Position numbers and translations under genes: made by a program. From positions 62,001-126,000 of the forward strand of contig JAEUHC010000027.1 in NCBI GenBank assembly GCA_016794785.1: a stretch of 64,000 bases of DNA. The letters are read 5' to 3'. This document shows positions 6,713 to 15,456 of this stretch, piece by piece (within the stretch, counting starts at the first letter, position 1; every line of letters starts with the position of its first letter). The stretch is from Opitutaceae bacterium. Lineage in GTDB: Bacteria; Verrucomicrobiota; Verrucomicrobiia; Opitutales; Opitutaceae. The notes under the pieces are model-generated. The model saw only the letters and a program-made list of their open reading frames with translations. It searched no databases and was not told the DNA's origin.

Positions 6713-7852
6713 ATGACTGCCGACCCCCGCACCCTTCACGAGCGCCTCTTCACGATCGACACGCATAGCGACACGCCGACGGCGTCACTCATGCGCGAGG
6801 GCTGGGATTTCGCGGCGCGTCACGACCATGCGCTTGATCGCTCGCAGATCGACCTGCCGCGGCTGCGGGAGGGTGGGATGGATGCCATGGTGTTTGCCGT
6901 CTATGTCGGTCAGATGGCGCGGACGCCCGAGGCGTGGCGCGTCGTGCATGAGCGCGCGGTGCGATGTTTCGAGCGCACGCGCGCCGTGCTGGCGGCGAAT
7001 GCGCGCGAGTGCGCGCTGGCGCTGACGGCGGAAGACGGGCCGCGGCTCAAAGCCGAGGGCAAGCGTGCGATCTACCTGAGCATCGAGAACGCCTACTCGA
7101 TCGGCCACGACGCTGCGCACGTCGCGAAATTTCACGCGCTCGGCGTGCGGATGCTCGGCCTCACGCACATGGCGAACAACGAACTCGCCGATTCCTCCAC
7201 CGATCCGCGCGGGGCGGAGTGGGGCGGGCTGAGCCCTTTTGGCCGCGAGGTCGTGGCCGAGTGCAACCGCCTTGGAATCCTTCTCGATGCTTCGCACGCG
7301 AGCGACGCCGCGCTGCGCGATCTGCTGGAGGTGTCGCGCGCCCCGGTGGTGCTCTCGCACAGCGGCCCGCGCGCGTGCGCGGATCACCCGCGCAACATCG
7401 GCGACGATCTACTGCGCGAGCTGGCGCGCAAGGGAGGCGTGCTGCACATCAACGCCCTGCCGATTTCGCTTGTGGATGCTCCCGGCAATCTCCGCACCCA
7501 GGGGTGCGCGGAAGTGCTCATGCGCTACACAGACACAGTGCCGACCCCCGAAGCGCTGGCCGCCGAGGATCGCGACTACGATGTGGCCTGCGCGGCGTGG
7601 CCGAACCCGCGGGTGACGCTCGCCGACTTCATCCGCCATATCGAGCATACGGTCGCCGTCGCGGGCATCGACCACGTCGGCATCGGTTGCGATCTCGACG
7701 GGGGCGGAGGCGCGCTCGATGGGCTGCGCGATGTGGCCGAGTTTCCGAACATCACCGCGGCACTCGTGGCGCGCGGCTGGCGTGAACCCGAACTGGTGAA
7801 GCTCTGGGGCGGAAACACGCTCCGCGTCATGCGCGCGGTGCAGGAGGCCTAG
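6713..7852 (+). CDS. M19-family membrane dipeptidase-like metallopeptidase
   Basis: A 379-residue protein. Metal-binding motifs of the M19 amidohydrolase fold are visible: DTHSDTP near the N terminus, the bridging Glu in YLSIENAYSIG, GLTHMANN and DASHASDAAL, then LSHSGPRA. The C terminus WGGNTLRVMRAVQE is the family's end. M19 enzymes hydrolyse dipeptides, often with a D-residue or dehydro bond. No signal peptide is seen, so a cytoplasmic enzyme is likely. The ATG at 6713 was chosen because an upstream in-frame start at 6623 would translate the REP pair. The stop overlaps the convergent receiver gene by 4 bases. Confidence 0.92.
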   Translation: MTADPRTLHERLFTIDTHSDTPTASLMREGWDFAARHDHALDRSQIDLPRLREGGMDAMVFAVYVGQMARTPEAWRVVHERAVRCFERTRAVLAANARECALALTAEDGPRLKAEGKRAIYLSIENAYSIGHDAAHVAKFHALGVRMLGLTHMANNELADSSTDPRGAEWGGLSPFGREVVAECNRLGILLDASHASDAALRDLLEVSRAPVVLSHSGPRACADHPRNIGDDLLRELARKGGVLHINALPISLVDAPGNLRTQGCAEVLMRYTDTVPTPEALAAEDRDYDVACAAWPNPRVTLADFIRHIEHTVAVAGIDHVGIGCDLDGGGGALDGLRDVAEFPNITAALVARGWREPELVKLWGGNTLRVMRAVQEA

Positions 7853-8388
7853 GCGGTCGCAGCGGGCGCGGGCAGGAGAGCGAGCACGGCCTCGAATTCG
7901 GAAATCTGGAAGGGCTTGTGCAGCACACATGCGACGTGCTCGGCGGTAAGGGTGGCGAGCAGCCTTTCGTCGAGCTGACCGCACATGACGACGATGGGTG
8001 GCGGGGAGACCTTGGCTTGGAGTGCGCGAATGAGCCCGAGGCCGTTGAGATTCGGCATGTGGATGTCGGTGAGGATTACGCCAATCTCGGCGGAGTGGGC
8101 GGCGTAAAGCTCAAGAGCCTCGACTCCGTCGGAAGCGAGCAGGGCTTGGGCACCGCGGCGCTCAACGAGCACCCGGACGAGCGTGCGCACCGCCTCCTCG
8201 TCGTCGACGATCAGCACGGTGCGTTTGGGATGGGCGGACGGGGGAGGGGACGGGGGCGTCGCGTGGCCACTGGAACGCCCAAGTTGCGGCTTGAATGGCT
8301 GCACAGTGAGGTCGGGCACGCGCTCGATTTGAAGGTGGAGTGGGGGATTTGGCGCTAGGGTCTTTTGCACGGCGGAGGTCAGCCGCAA
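7849..8388 (-). CDS. Stand-alone response-regulator receiver protein
   Basis: A receiver domain (about residues 55-170) with IVDDEE acidic pair, phospho-acceptor Asp in VILTDIHMPN and conserved Lys in LHKPF. The usual Ser/Thr after beta-4 appears to be Cys (VVMCGQ), which is unusual. There is no output domain. The first 50 residues are Pro-rich and not conserved-looking. The frame opens with TTG at 8388, with GTG codons further in, so the true start is uncertain. No partner kinase is adjacent. Confidence 0.82.
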   Translation of the reverse strand: MRLTSAVQKTLAPNPPLHLQIERVPDLTVQPFKPQLGRSSGHATPPSPPPSAHPKRTVLIVDDEEAVRTLVRVLVERRGAQALLASDGVEALELYAAHSAEIGVILTDIHMPNLNGLGLIRALQAKVSPPPIVVMCGQLDERLLATLTAEHVACVLHKPFQISEFEAVLALLPAPAATA

Positions 8389-8432
8389 GTTGCTTGTAAC
8401 AACGATGAATGTTCAACGCTTAACAGCGCGAA

Positions 8433-8453
8433 TGGGCCAATAGGCTAGGCCCA
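8433..8453. terminator. Candidate hairpin between a TonB receptor gene and the receiver gene
   Basis: TGGGCC and GGCCCA pair around a 9-base loop. It lies in the 162-base gap downstream of the minus-strand TonB receptor. No T-tract follows, so termination is only a possibility. Confidence 0.35.
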
Positions 8454-8520
8454 TCCAATTAATGCCCAACGATCCCCGGCGGGTCGGGAATCAACGGAAA
8501 CAACGTGAACTTTCCTGGGA

Positions 8521-8538
8521 GCGGCGCGCCTCCGCCGC
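8521..8538. terminator. Candidate GC hairpin just after the TonB receptor stop
   Basis: GCGGCG and CGCCGC pair around a 6-base loop 13 bases past the stop of the receptor gene (minus strand). It lacks a U-tract. It may equally be part of a dispersed GC-rich repeat. Confidence 0.3.
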
Positions 8539-8550
8539 GCGACGGAAGTT

Positions 8551-11505
8551 TCAGAAGCGTCCGCTCACCCCAAAGGTCACGGTCGTGCCGGGGATCCGGT
8601 ATTCCGAGATTTGGTCCGCGATGCCGCGGTAGAAGATTTGCGAGGCGTTGAAGACATTGCCGACATCGATCGAGAAGGAGAGCGAAGGCTTGTATTGATA
8701 TGCGATGCCGGCGTTCACGATGGTGCGGCGGCGGATATACTGGTTGCGGCCGGAGCCGGAGGCGGTGAAGGCGTTGATGTATTCGCCTGTGCGATTCCAC
8801 AGCACGCGGGCGCTGAACCCGCGGTGCCGCCAGCTCAGGTTGGCGTTGGCGGTGAACGGAATGAAGCCGGGCACCTCACCCTTCTTGCGGTCCACGGTGC
8901 CGCCGAAATCGCCGTGCGTGTCGAGCACGGTGAAGTTGGCGCCGCCGCCCAGGCCCTTGAGCAGGCTGGGGAGAAACGAAAACTGCTGCGCGTAGGCCAG
9001 CTCCCAGCCCTGCACGATGGCGGTGCCGAGGTTCTGGCTCGTGAGGATGCTGAAGCCGGCGTAGTCGCCGTTGTAGCCGTTGTTCGCGCCCGAGGCGACC
9101 GTGCCGGAGAGGATGCCGCTCACCGAATAATCCCGGATGGTCTTGTGGAACCAGCCGAGCGAGATGCTGCCGACAGGCTCGAAATAATACTCGATGGCGG
9201 CGTCCCAATTCTCCGCGAGGCGCGGCTTGAGCGCCGGATTGCTGATGGTGAGCGTCTGGGCGGTTTCGTTGATAGTCTCGCTGGGGAACGAATTGTTGAG
9301 CGGCGGGCGGCCGAAGCTGTTGGACCAGCTCAGGCGTGCCTTGAGGCTCGGCGTGAGGTCTTGCGTGAGGTGGACGCTGGGAAACGTGTTGCGGTAGCGG
9401 CCGGAAATCTCGCGGCGGGTGTTGGCGTAGTCGCGCTGAGCGGAGCCGACGGGGTCGGCGGCCTGCTGGGCGGCGGTGCTCGGGGTGCGGGCGCGCACCC
9501 AGCCCCAGCCTTTGTCCTCGGTTTCCTCGACTCGCACGCCGGCGATGAATCCGGTGCGGGCGATGCGGCCTTGGATCATGCCGTAGCCGGCGGTGACGGT
9601 CTCGGTCACGCGGCGGGTGCCGGTGTATTTCGACATCTCGTGGAAATAGACGTCGTCGCGCCAGAGCGAGCCATCGATGGGCCGATAGTTGCGGCCGATG
9701 GCGTTGGCATTCCACGCAGGGATGACGAGGCCGGTCTTGTGGTTGCCGAACGTCTCGATGGTGGGATCGGTCGGAAGCTGGGAGGAATTGGTGCCGGTGA
9801 AGATGTAGCGCTTGTTGCGGTTGGTGCTGCCCGCGACCTCCTCGCGCCAGCGGAAGCCGGCCTTGGCGAAGATGGTCGGCGCGAAGGGCAGCGGATGGCG
9901 GGCATTGCCGCGCAGTTCGCGGATTTCGTGAATCGGGGTATTGTCGTTGAAGGCATACGTGCTCGGACGGTAGCTCGCGGGGTTGCGGATGTCGGGGCCG
10001 GCCGTCTGGGTGAAGCTCGGGTAGAGGTCGGACTTGGTGCGGTCGAGTATCCAGCCCACGCCGGTGACTTGGTTGGTGAGATCGCCGCCGTCGCCGGAGC
10101 CGCTGTTGATGGCGTCGAGCGAAATCACGGCATTGTAGTCGAGTTCAAGGTCGCCGAAACGCTGCTCGGCGCCGAGGTCAAAGTGCCGCTGACGATGGAA
10201 GAAGTGCGACATCTGCGATTGGATCGAGACGGTCGAGGCGGCGACGGGGCGCACTTGCGTGATGCGGTCGGTGAAGCCGGGAATGACGCCGGAGGTGGTG
10301 GCGTTGGGCACGGTGTTCTGATTGCCGGTGAACGCGCGGAAATAGTAACGGAGGCGGAAGCGCTCGAAGGCGTCGTTGTAGATCGCGTTGAACGAGAGCT
10401 TCGTGGTCGGGGAGAGGCGGTATTCGAACTTGGCGCTGACGCTCGATTGCTTGCGGTTGTTGTAGTTGTCCTGCGTGCGGTAGTCCCAGACGTAGGCGGG
10501 CTGGGCGGTGGTGTTTTGAAAATCGCGGGTCGTGCTGAAGAAGCCGACTGCCTGCTCGCTGTAGAAAAAGTTGAGCGCCATGCCGAGGTTGCGCTCGCCG
10601 CCGAAGGTATCGAACACCTCCTGCCACTGCACATTGAGCAGTGGGTGGAGGCGGTGGTCCTCTCGCATCGGGATTTGCTGGGTGCCGGGCGGGGCGAGCC
10701 GGGCGGCAAAGTTATAGCTGAGGCGGCGTTTCTCCCGCATCGAGAGAGTCGAGCGGCTCCTCAGATTCACGCTGCCGCCGAGCGACCCGGCCTCCTTGTC
10801 GGGTGTGTGGCCCTTGGTGACTTCGAGCGATTCGAACATGGATCCGGTGATCGTGTGGATGCGCGTCTGGCGGCTGTCGCCGCCTTGGCTGCCGAGCAGG
10901 GCGCCGTCGATCGTGATGGTGTTGCTGCCCGGGCCCATGCCGCGGACGGTGAAGCCCACGATGTTGCCCTCGTCGCTGAGGTTGCCGGCGACACCGGGCA
11001 GGAGCACGGCGAGCTCGCTCGCATTCATGTTGGGCAGGTTGCCGTAGGCGTCGATGGCGACGACGTTCTTGACGTTGGTGGCGTTGCGCTGGGCGGTGAG
11101 CGCGGCGGCGTTGCCCTCGCGTTCGCCGGTGACCTTGAAGGCGTCGAGTTTGTAGATGGCGGTCGTGAGATCGAAATTGCGCACGGTGCGCTGCCCGGCG
11201 ACGACGTTGACCGTGACCCTCATCGGATCGAGACCGAGGTAGCTGGCGACGATCTCATGCGGGCCGGCGGGCAGGCCCGCGATGTCGTAGCGGCCGGTGT
11301 CGTCGCTGAGGATTACGCGACCGAGGGCGGGCACCTCGATGCGCGCTCCGGAGAGGAGATTGCCGGTGGAGGTATTGGCGATCTGGCCGGTGATGCTGCC
11401 GGTGGCGTCGGCGGCCGGGAGTGAAATCTGCGCGCCGAGGAACACGGCGGCGAAAGAGAGAAGAGCGAGGAATGGGCGCCAGCGGTTTGGGGTGGAGGTG
11501 ATCAT
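8551..11505 (-). CDS. TonB-dependent outer-membrane receptor with carboxypeptidase-like domain
   Basis: A 984-residue protein. It has an N-terminal signal peptide (hydrophobic FLALLSFAAVFLGAQISL, cleavage near residue 31). A carboxypeptidase-regulatory-like beta domain follows at about 35-115 (GSITGQIANTSTGNLLSGARIEV...). The plug is at about 130-250 (NVVAIDAYGNLPNMNASELAVLLPGV, FTVRGMGPGSNTITIDG, LEVTKGHTPDKEAGSLGGSVNL). A long beta-barrel ends in VTFGVSGRF with the C-terminal Phe used for outer-membrane insertion. Such receptors import large or scarce substrates with TonB energy. The substrate is unknown. The divergent neighbours (lactonase, FAD oxidoreductase) hint at carbohydrate use, but weakly. 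Confidence 0.95.
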   Translation of the reverse strand: MITSTPNRWRPFLALLSFAAVFLGAQISLPAADATGSITGQIANTSTGNLLSGARIEVPALGRVILSDDTGRYDIAGLPAGPHEIVASYLGLDPMRVTVNVVAGQRTVRNFDLTTAIYKLDAFKVTGEREGNAAALTAQRNATNVKNVVAIDAYGNLPNMNASELAVLLPGVAGNLSDEGNIVGFTVRGMGPGSNTITIDGALLGSQGGDSRQTRIHTITGSMFESLEVTKGHTPDKEAGSLGGSVNLRSRSTLSMREKRRLSYNFAARLAPPGTQQIPMREDHRLHPLLNVQWQEVFDTFGGERNLGMALNFFYSEQAVGFFSTTRDFQNTTAQPAYVWDYRTQDNYNNRKQSSVSAKFEYRLSPTTKLSFNAIYNDAFERFRLRYYFRAFTGNQNTVPNATTSGVIPGFTDRITQVRPVAASTVSIQSQMSHFFHRQRHFDLGAEQRFGDLELDYNAVISLDAINSGSGDGGDLTNQVTGVGWILDRTKSDLYPSFTQTAGPDIRNPASYRPSTYAFNDNTPIHEIRELRGNARHPLPFAPTIFAKAGFRWREEVAGSTNRNKRYIFTGTNSSQLPTDPTIETFGNHKTGLVIPAWNANAIGRNYRPIDGSLWRDDVYFHEMSKYTGTRRVTETVTAGYGMIQGRIARTGFIAGVRVEETEDKGWGWVRARTPSTAAQQAADPVGSAQRDYANTRREISGRYRNTFPSVHLTQDLTPSLKARLSWSNSFGRPPLNNSFPSETINETAQTLTISNPALKPRLAENWDAAIEYYFEPVGSISLGWFHKTIRDYSVSGILSGTVASGANNGYNGDYAGFSILTSQNLGTAIVQGWELAYAQQFSFLPSLLKGLGGGANFTVLDTHGDFGGTVDRKKGEVPGFIPFTANANLSWRHRGFSARVLWNRTGEYINAFTASGSGRNQYIRRRTIVNAGIAYQYKPSLSFSIDVGNVFNASQIFYRGIADQISEYRIPGTTVTFGVSGRF

Positions 11506-11673
11506 GATATATTGATGAGGGGTTGAGCGCGGCGGCTGATGGCAGGCGGGGGAGCAGGGATCTGACCGTATTACGAAATGCTTCGCGATGGGTGAGGGCC
11601 AGAAAAACTTTTCGTGCGGCGAGCAAACGCTGGCCTTTTTCCCGTGATTCCGCTCCGGCTAGTTCTCAGCCCC

Positions 11674-12822
11674 ATGAAAAAATTCCCCCGCCTGCTCGCG
11701 TTTTTCCTCATGCCGATCCTCGCGTCCGCCGCGGCGACCGAGTCCTTCGTATTCTTAGGCACCTACACGGGTCCGAAGAGCAAGGGCATCTACCGCGCGA
11801 AATTCGACGCGGCGACAGGCCGTCTCTCCGCCGCCGAACTCGCGGCCGAGTGCAGCTCGCCCTCGTTCCTCGCCGTGCATCCGAACGGAAAGTTCCTCTA
11901 CGCGATCGACGAGAAGGCCGACGCGGCGAAGGACCCCAAGCGCGGCGTCGCCGCCTACGCCGTGGATGCGCGCACGGGGACCCTCACTCTCCTCAACGAG
12001 CAGGGCATCGGCTCGAGCGGCCCGTGCCACCTCGAAGTCGATGCGACGGGACGATGCCTGCTCGTTGCCAATTACGGCGGCGGCACGGTGGTGTCGCTGC
12101 CGATCGCAGCCGACGGCCGGCTCGGCCCGGTGCAATCGCATCTCCGGCACGCGGGCTCGAGCGTGCACGCCACCCGCCAGAAGGGTCCGCACGCCCACGC
12201 CATCACGATCGCGCCGGGCAACCGCTTCGCCTACGCGCCCGATCTAGGGATCGACAAGGTTATGATCTACCGGCTCGACGCGGCTTCGGCCACGCTGGCG
12301 GCCGCGGCGCCGGATTCCGTCTCCTTGCCGCCGGGCTCCGGGCCGCGCCACATCGCGCTCCGGCCCGATGGCAAGTTCGCCTACGTGATCAACGAGCTGC
12401 TCTGCACGATGGCCGTGTTCGCCGTCGACGCGAAGTCAGGCGCGCTCACCGCGGTGCAATCCATCTCCACGCTGCCACCAGGCGAGGCCGTCCAGCGCGG
12501 CCAGAGCACGGCGGAAGTCGCGGTGCATCCGGGCGGAAAATTCCTCTACGGCTCCAACCGCGGCCACAACACGATCGTCGTCTACGCGATCGAGGCGGCG
12601 ACGGGCCGGCTCACGCTCGTCGAGCACCAGTCCACGCAGGGCCAGACCCCGCGGCACTTCGCCATCGATCCGAGCGGCGGCTGGCTGCTGGCGGAAAACC
12701 AAGGCACCGACACCGTCGTCGTCTTTCGCATCGACCCCAAGACCGGGCGCCTCACGCCTTCCGGCCAAAGCCTCGCCGTGCCGGTGCCGGTCTGCGCGGT
12801 GTTTGTCGCGGCGGCCAAATAG
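11674..12822 (+). CDS. Secreted lactonase-family beta-propeller (6-phosphogluconolactonase-like)
   Basis: 382 residues. A signal peptide (MKKFPRLLAFFLMPILASAAAT) is followed by a seven-bladed-propeller pattern typical of the lactonase family PF10282: FLGTYTGPKSKGIY, SSPSFLAVHPNGKFLYAIDE, GPCHLEVDATGRCLLVANYGGG, GPRHIALRPDGKFAYVINE and PRHFAIDPSGGWLLAENQ. Cytoplasmic members hydrolyse 6-phosphogluconolactone. This one is exported, so its true substrate is likely another sugar lactone. It is followed 31 bases later by the FAD oxidoreductase gene, and the two are probably co-transcribed. Confidence 0.92.
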   Translation: MKKFPRLLAFFLMPILASAAATESFVFLGTYTGPKSKGIYRAKFDAATGRLSAAELAAECSSPSFLAVHPNGKFLYAIDEKADAAKDPKRGVAAYAVDARTGTLTLLNEQGIGSSGPCHLEVDATGRCLLVANYGGGTVVSLPIAADGRLGPVQSHLRHAGSSVHATRQKGPHAHAITIAPGNRFAYAPDLGIDKVMIYRLDAASATLAAAAPDSVSLPPGSGPRHIALRPDGKFAYVINELLCTMAVFAVDAKSGALTAVQSISTLPPGEAVQRGQSTAEVAVHPGGKFLYGSNRGHNTIVVYAIEAATGRLTLVEHQSTQGQTPRHFAIDPSGGWLLAENQGTDTVVVFRIDPKTGRLTPSGQSLAVPVPVCAVFVAAAK

Positions 12823-12853
12823 ACCAGCCTCATCAATCCACCACAATTTCCTC

Positions 12854-14938
12854 ATGCGCATTCTCCTTCCGCTTCTGTTTGCCACGACGGTGTCGCTCCC
12901 CGCCGCCGTGCCTTCGTCCCATGATCTCGTCATCTACGGCGGCACGTCGTCCGGCGTGGCCGCGGCGGTCCAGGCGGCCCGCATGGGCAAGACGGCGGTG
13001 CTCATCGAGCCCACGCAGTTTCTCGGCGGCCTCACGACCGGCGGCCTCGGCGCGACCGACATCGGCAACAAGCGCGCCATCGGCGGACTCGCGCGCGAAT
13101 TCTATGGCCGGGTGTGGCAGCACTACCAAAACCCGGCTGCATGGACGCGCCAGTCGCGCGCCGACTACTTCGACCGCCGCAACAAGACCACGGGGCCCGA
13201 TGAGAAGACGATGTGGACTTTTGAGCCCCACGTCGCGACGAGGATTTTCGACGACATGCTCCGCGAAGTCGCCGATCGTGTTACGGTCGTCCGCGGCGAG
13301 CGCCTCGACCTCGCGCCCGGCAAGGGCGTGATCAAGGATGGCGCGCGCATTGTGCGCATCGTGATGGAGAGCGGGCGAGCGTTTGCGGGAAAGATGTTCA
13401 TCGACGCCACCTACGAAGGCGACCTGCTCGCCAAGGCCGGCGTGAGCTACCATGTCGGCCGCGAGGCCAACGCCGTTTACGGCGAGACCATCAACGGCGT
13501 GCAGGCCGGCCACGCCGTCAGCCACCAGTTCACGAAGAAAGTCGATCCCTATGTGCGGCCGGGCGATCCGACGAGCGGGTTGCTCCCGGGCATCGAAGCG
13601 GGCGGTCCCGGCGAGGAATTTTCCGGCGACCGCAAGGTGCAGGCCTACAATTTCCGCATGACCACGACGGATGTGCCCGAGAACCGGCGCGCGTGGGAGA
13701 AGCCCGCGAACTACGACGAGCGTTGGTTCGAGCTCGCACTTCGCAACGTCGAGGCCGGCGATCACCGCATCTCCTGGAATCCCGTCTGGATGCCGAACAG
13801 GAAGACCGACACGAATAACAATTTCGCGATCAGCACGGACTTCATCGGCCAGAATTGGGACTACCCCGAGGCGGACTACGCCGCCCGCGCGAAGATCGTG
13901 CAGGCCCATGTCGATTGGCAGAAGGGCCTCATGTGGACCTATGCGCACCATCCGCGTGTGCCGGAGAAGATCCGCGCCGAGTTCCAGCGCCTCGGCCTCG
14001 CCAAGGATGAGTTCACCGACAACGACAACTGGCCCCGCCAGATGTATGTGCGCGAGGCCCGCCGCATGATCAGCGACTACGTGATGACGGAGAAGAACTG
14101 CACGCGCGCGGTCGTCGCCGAGGACAGCGTGGGCATGGGGGCCTACAACATGGATTCGCACCACATCCAGCGCTACGTGACCAAGGAGGGTTTTGTGCGC
14201 AACGAGGGCGATGTGCAGGTGCGCGTGCGCCCCTATCCGATCAGCTACCGCAGCCTGCGCCCGCGGGCCGCCGAATGCACCAACCTCCTCGCGCCCACCT
14301 GCCTGAGCGCCTCGCACATCGCCTTTGGCAGCATCCGCATGGAGCCCGTCTTCATGGTGCTCGGCCAAAGCGCCGCCACGGCCGCCGCGCACGCCATCGA
14401 CGAGCGCACGACCGTCCAGGCCATCGATCCCAAGAAACTCGAGGCCCGTCTTCTCAAGGATGGCCAGGTGCTGGACTTCGCCAGTGATCCGCTGCCGCCG
14501 CGCGCCGCGATCAGCCGCGTAACGCCGCCCGGCATCGTGGTGGACGACGAGTCGGCGCAGCTGAAGGGCTTTCAATCGCAGAGCAGTGCAAACCCGCCGT
14601 TCGTCGGGCCCGCCTACGCGCACGACGGCAACCAGAACAAGGGCGAGCAAAGCGCGCGCTTCACGCCTGATCTCCCGAAGGCCGGCCGCTACACCGTGGC
14701 CATCGCCTATCCGCAGAACGCCAACCGCGCGTCCAACGTCCCCGTCGTCATCCGCCACGCCGACGGCGAAACGAAGCTGACCTTGAACCAGAAGAAGAAA
14801 CCGAGCGTCGGCGGCCTGCTGGAGCCCGTGGGCACGTTTCGATTCGCCCAGGGAAAATCTGGCTACGTCGAAATCACCAACGCCGGCACCGATGGCTACG
14901 TCGTGATCGACGCGGTGCAGTGGCTGGAGGCGAAATAA
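12854..14938 (+). CDS. Secreted FAD-dependent oxidoreductase with golvesin/xanthan-lyase-like C-terminal domain
   Basis: 694 residues. After a signal peptide (MRILLPLLFATTVSLPAAV) comes a nucleotide-binding start DLVIYGGTSSGVAAAVQAARMGKTAVLIE and the LGGLTTGGLGATD stretch typical of the FAD_oxidored family (PF12831). Residues from about 560 form a separate beta domain (DDESAQLKGF...GRYTVAIAYPQN...GYVVIDAVQWL) of the kind seen at the C terminus of xanthan lyases and golvesin-like proteins. The reaction is unknown; oxidation of a sugar or polysaccharide-derived compound outside the cytoplasm is plausible given the upstream lactonase. The start at 12854 puts the signal peptide first. Confidence 0.9.
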   Translation: MRILLPLLFATTVSLPAAVPSSHDLVIYGGTSSGVAAAVQAARMGKTAVLIEPTQFLGGLTTGGLGATDIGNKRAIGGLAREFYGRVWQHYQNPAAWTRQSRADYFDRRNKTTGPDEKTMWTFEPHVATRIFDDMLREVADRVTVVRGERLDLAPGKGVIKDGARIVRIVMESGRAFAGKMFIDATYEGDLLAKAGVSYHVGREANAVYGETINGVQAGHAVSHQFTKKVDPYVRPGDPTSGLLPGIEAGGPGEEFSGDRKVQAYNFRMTTTDVPENRRAWEKPANYDERWFELALRNVEAGDHRISWNPVWMPNRKTDTNNNFAISTDFIGQNWDYPEADYAARAKIVQAHVDWQKGLMWTYAHHPRVPEKIRAEFQRLGLAKDEFTDNDNWPRQMYVREARRMISDYVMTEKNCTRAVVAEDSVGMGAYNMDSHHIQRYVTKEGFVRNEGDVQVRVRPYPISYRSLRPRAAECTNLLAPTCLSASHIAFGSIRMEPVFMVLGQSAATAAAHAIDERTTVQAIDPKKLEARLLKDGQVLDFASDPLPPRAAISRVTPPGIVVDDESAQLKGFQSQSSANPPFVGPAYAHDGNQNKGEQSARFTPDLPKAGRYTVAIAYPQNANRASNVPVVIRHADGETKLTLNQKKKPSVGGLLEPVGTFRFAQGKSGYVEITNAGTDGYVVIDAVQWLEAK

Positions 14939-14956
14939 GCGGCTCGCTCCCCGGCG

Positions 14957-15421
14957 TCAGCGCTCGCGCGTGTAATGAAAATCCGGCCCGAGCAGGGCCG
15001 GGTTCTTCGCGTGCTTCTCCAGCAGGGTCCGCAGGGTCGTCGAGTCGGCGGTGTCGGGGGGAATTACCTTGCTGCTCACGACGCGCAGCGTGAGCCGGTC
15101 ATCGGCGTCGGAGAGGCGCCACGTCACGAACGCATACTTTCGGTTTTCCGGCGCGAGGTGCAGGACGCTCACGAACGGCACGCCACCGAGATCGCTGTGG
15201 TGCGCGGCGTAGAGGTCCCCATCGTAGCTCACGACATAGGTCGCCGCATCGAGCTGCCGCACCTTCATGACTTCGCCGCCTTTGACGGATTTCCAGGTGC
15301 CGACCAGCTTGTCGTTGGTCGGTTGCGTGGGCTTCTCGGTGATCGGCACCGAAAACTCGCAGCCGGCCAGGACCAGTGCGAGGAGGCTGAAGACAATCCG
15401 CAACGGCTGGGCGGCGTGCAT
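14957..15421 (-). CDS. Hypothetical lipoprotein
   Basis: 154 residues with a lipoprotein signal (RIVFSLLALVLAGC, lipobox LAGC at residues 18-21). The mature part is about 130 residues and contains LVGTWKSVKGGEVMKVRQLDAATYVVSYDGD, suggesting a small beta-barrel or lipocalin-like fold, but no family was recognised. It begins 35 bases after pdhC on the same strand and may be read from the pdh transcript, though a functional link is not apparent. Confidence 0.8.
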   Translation of the reverse strand: MHAAQPLRIVFSLLALVLAGCEFSVPITEKPTQPTNDKLVGTWKSVKGGEVMKVRQLDAATYVVSYDGDLYAAHHSDLGGVPFVSVLHLAPENRKYAFVTWRLSDADDRLTLRVVSSKVIPPDTADSTTLRTLLEKHAKNPALLGPDFHYTRER

Positions 15422-15456
15422 GGCGAGGGTTCGCGCGATGTCCGCCGCCGCGCGGC

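Noticed and set aside
8611..11424. 937-codon plus-strand frame opposite the first TonB receptor
   Set aside because: Low-complexity Gly/Ala/Arg/Val translation typical of antisense GC-rich codons; the minus strand encodes a clear TonB receptor.
12833..14758. 641-codon minus-strand frame opposite the FAD oxidoreductase
   Set aside because: Antisense shadow of a gene with clear FAD-binding and C-terminal domain motifs.
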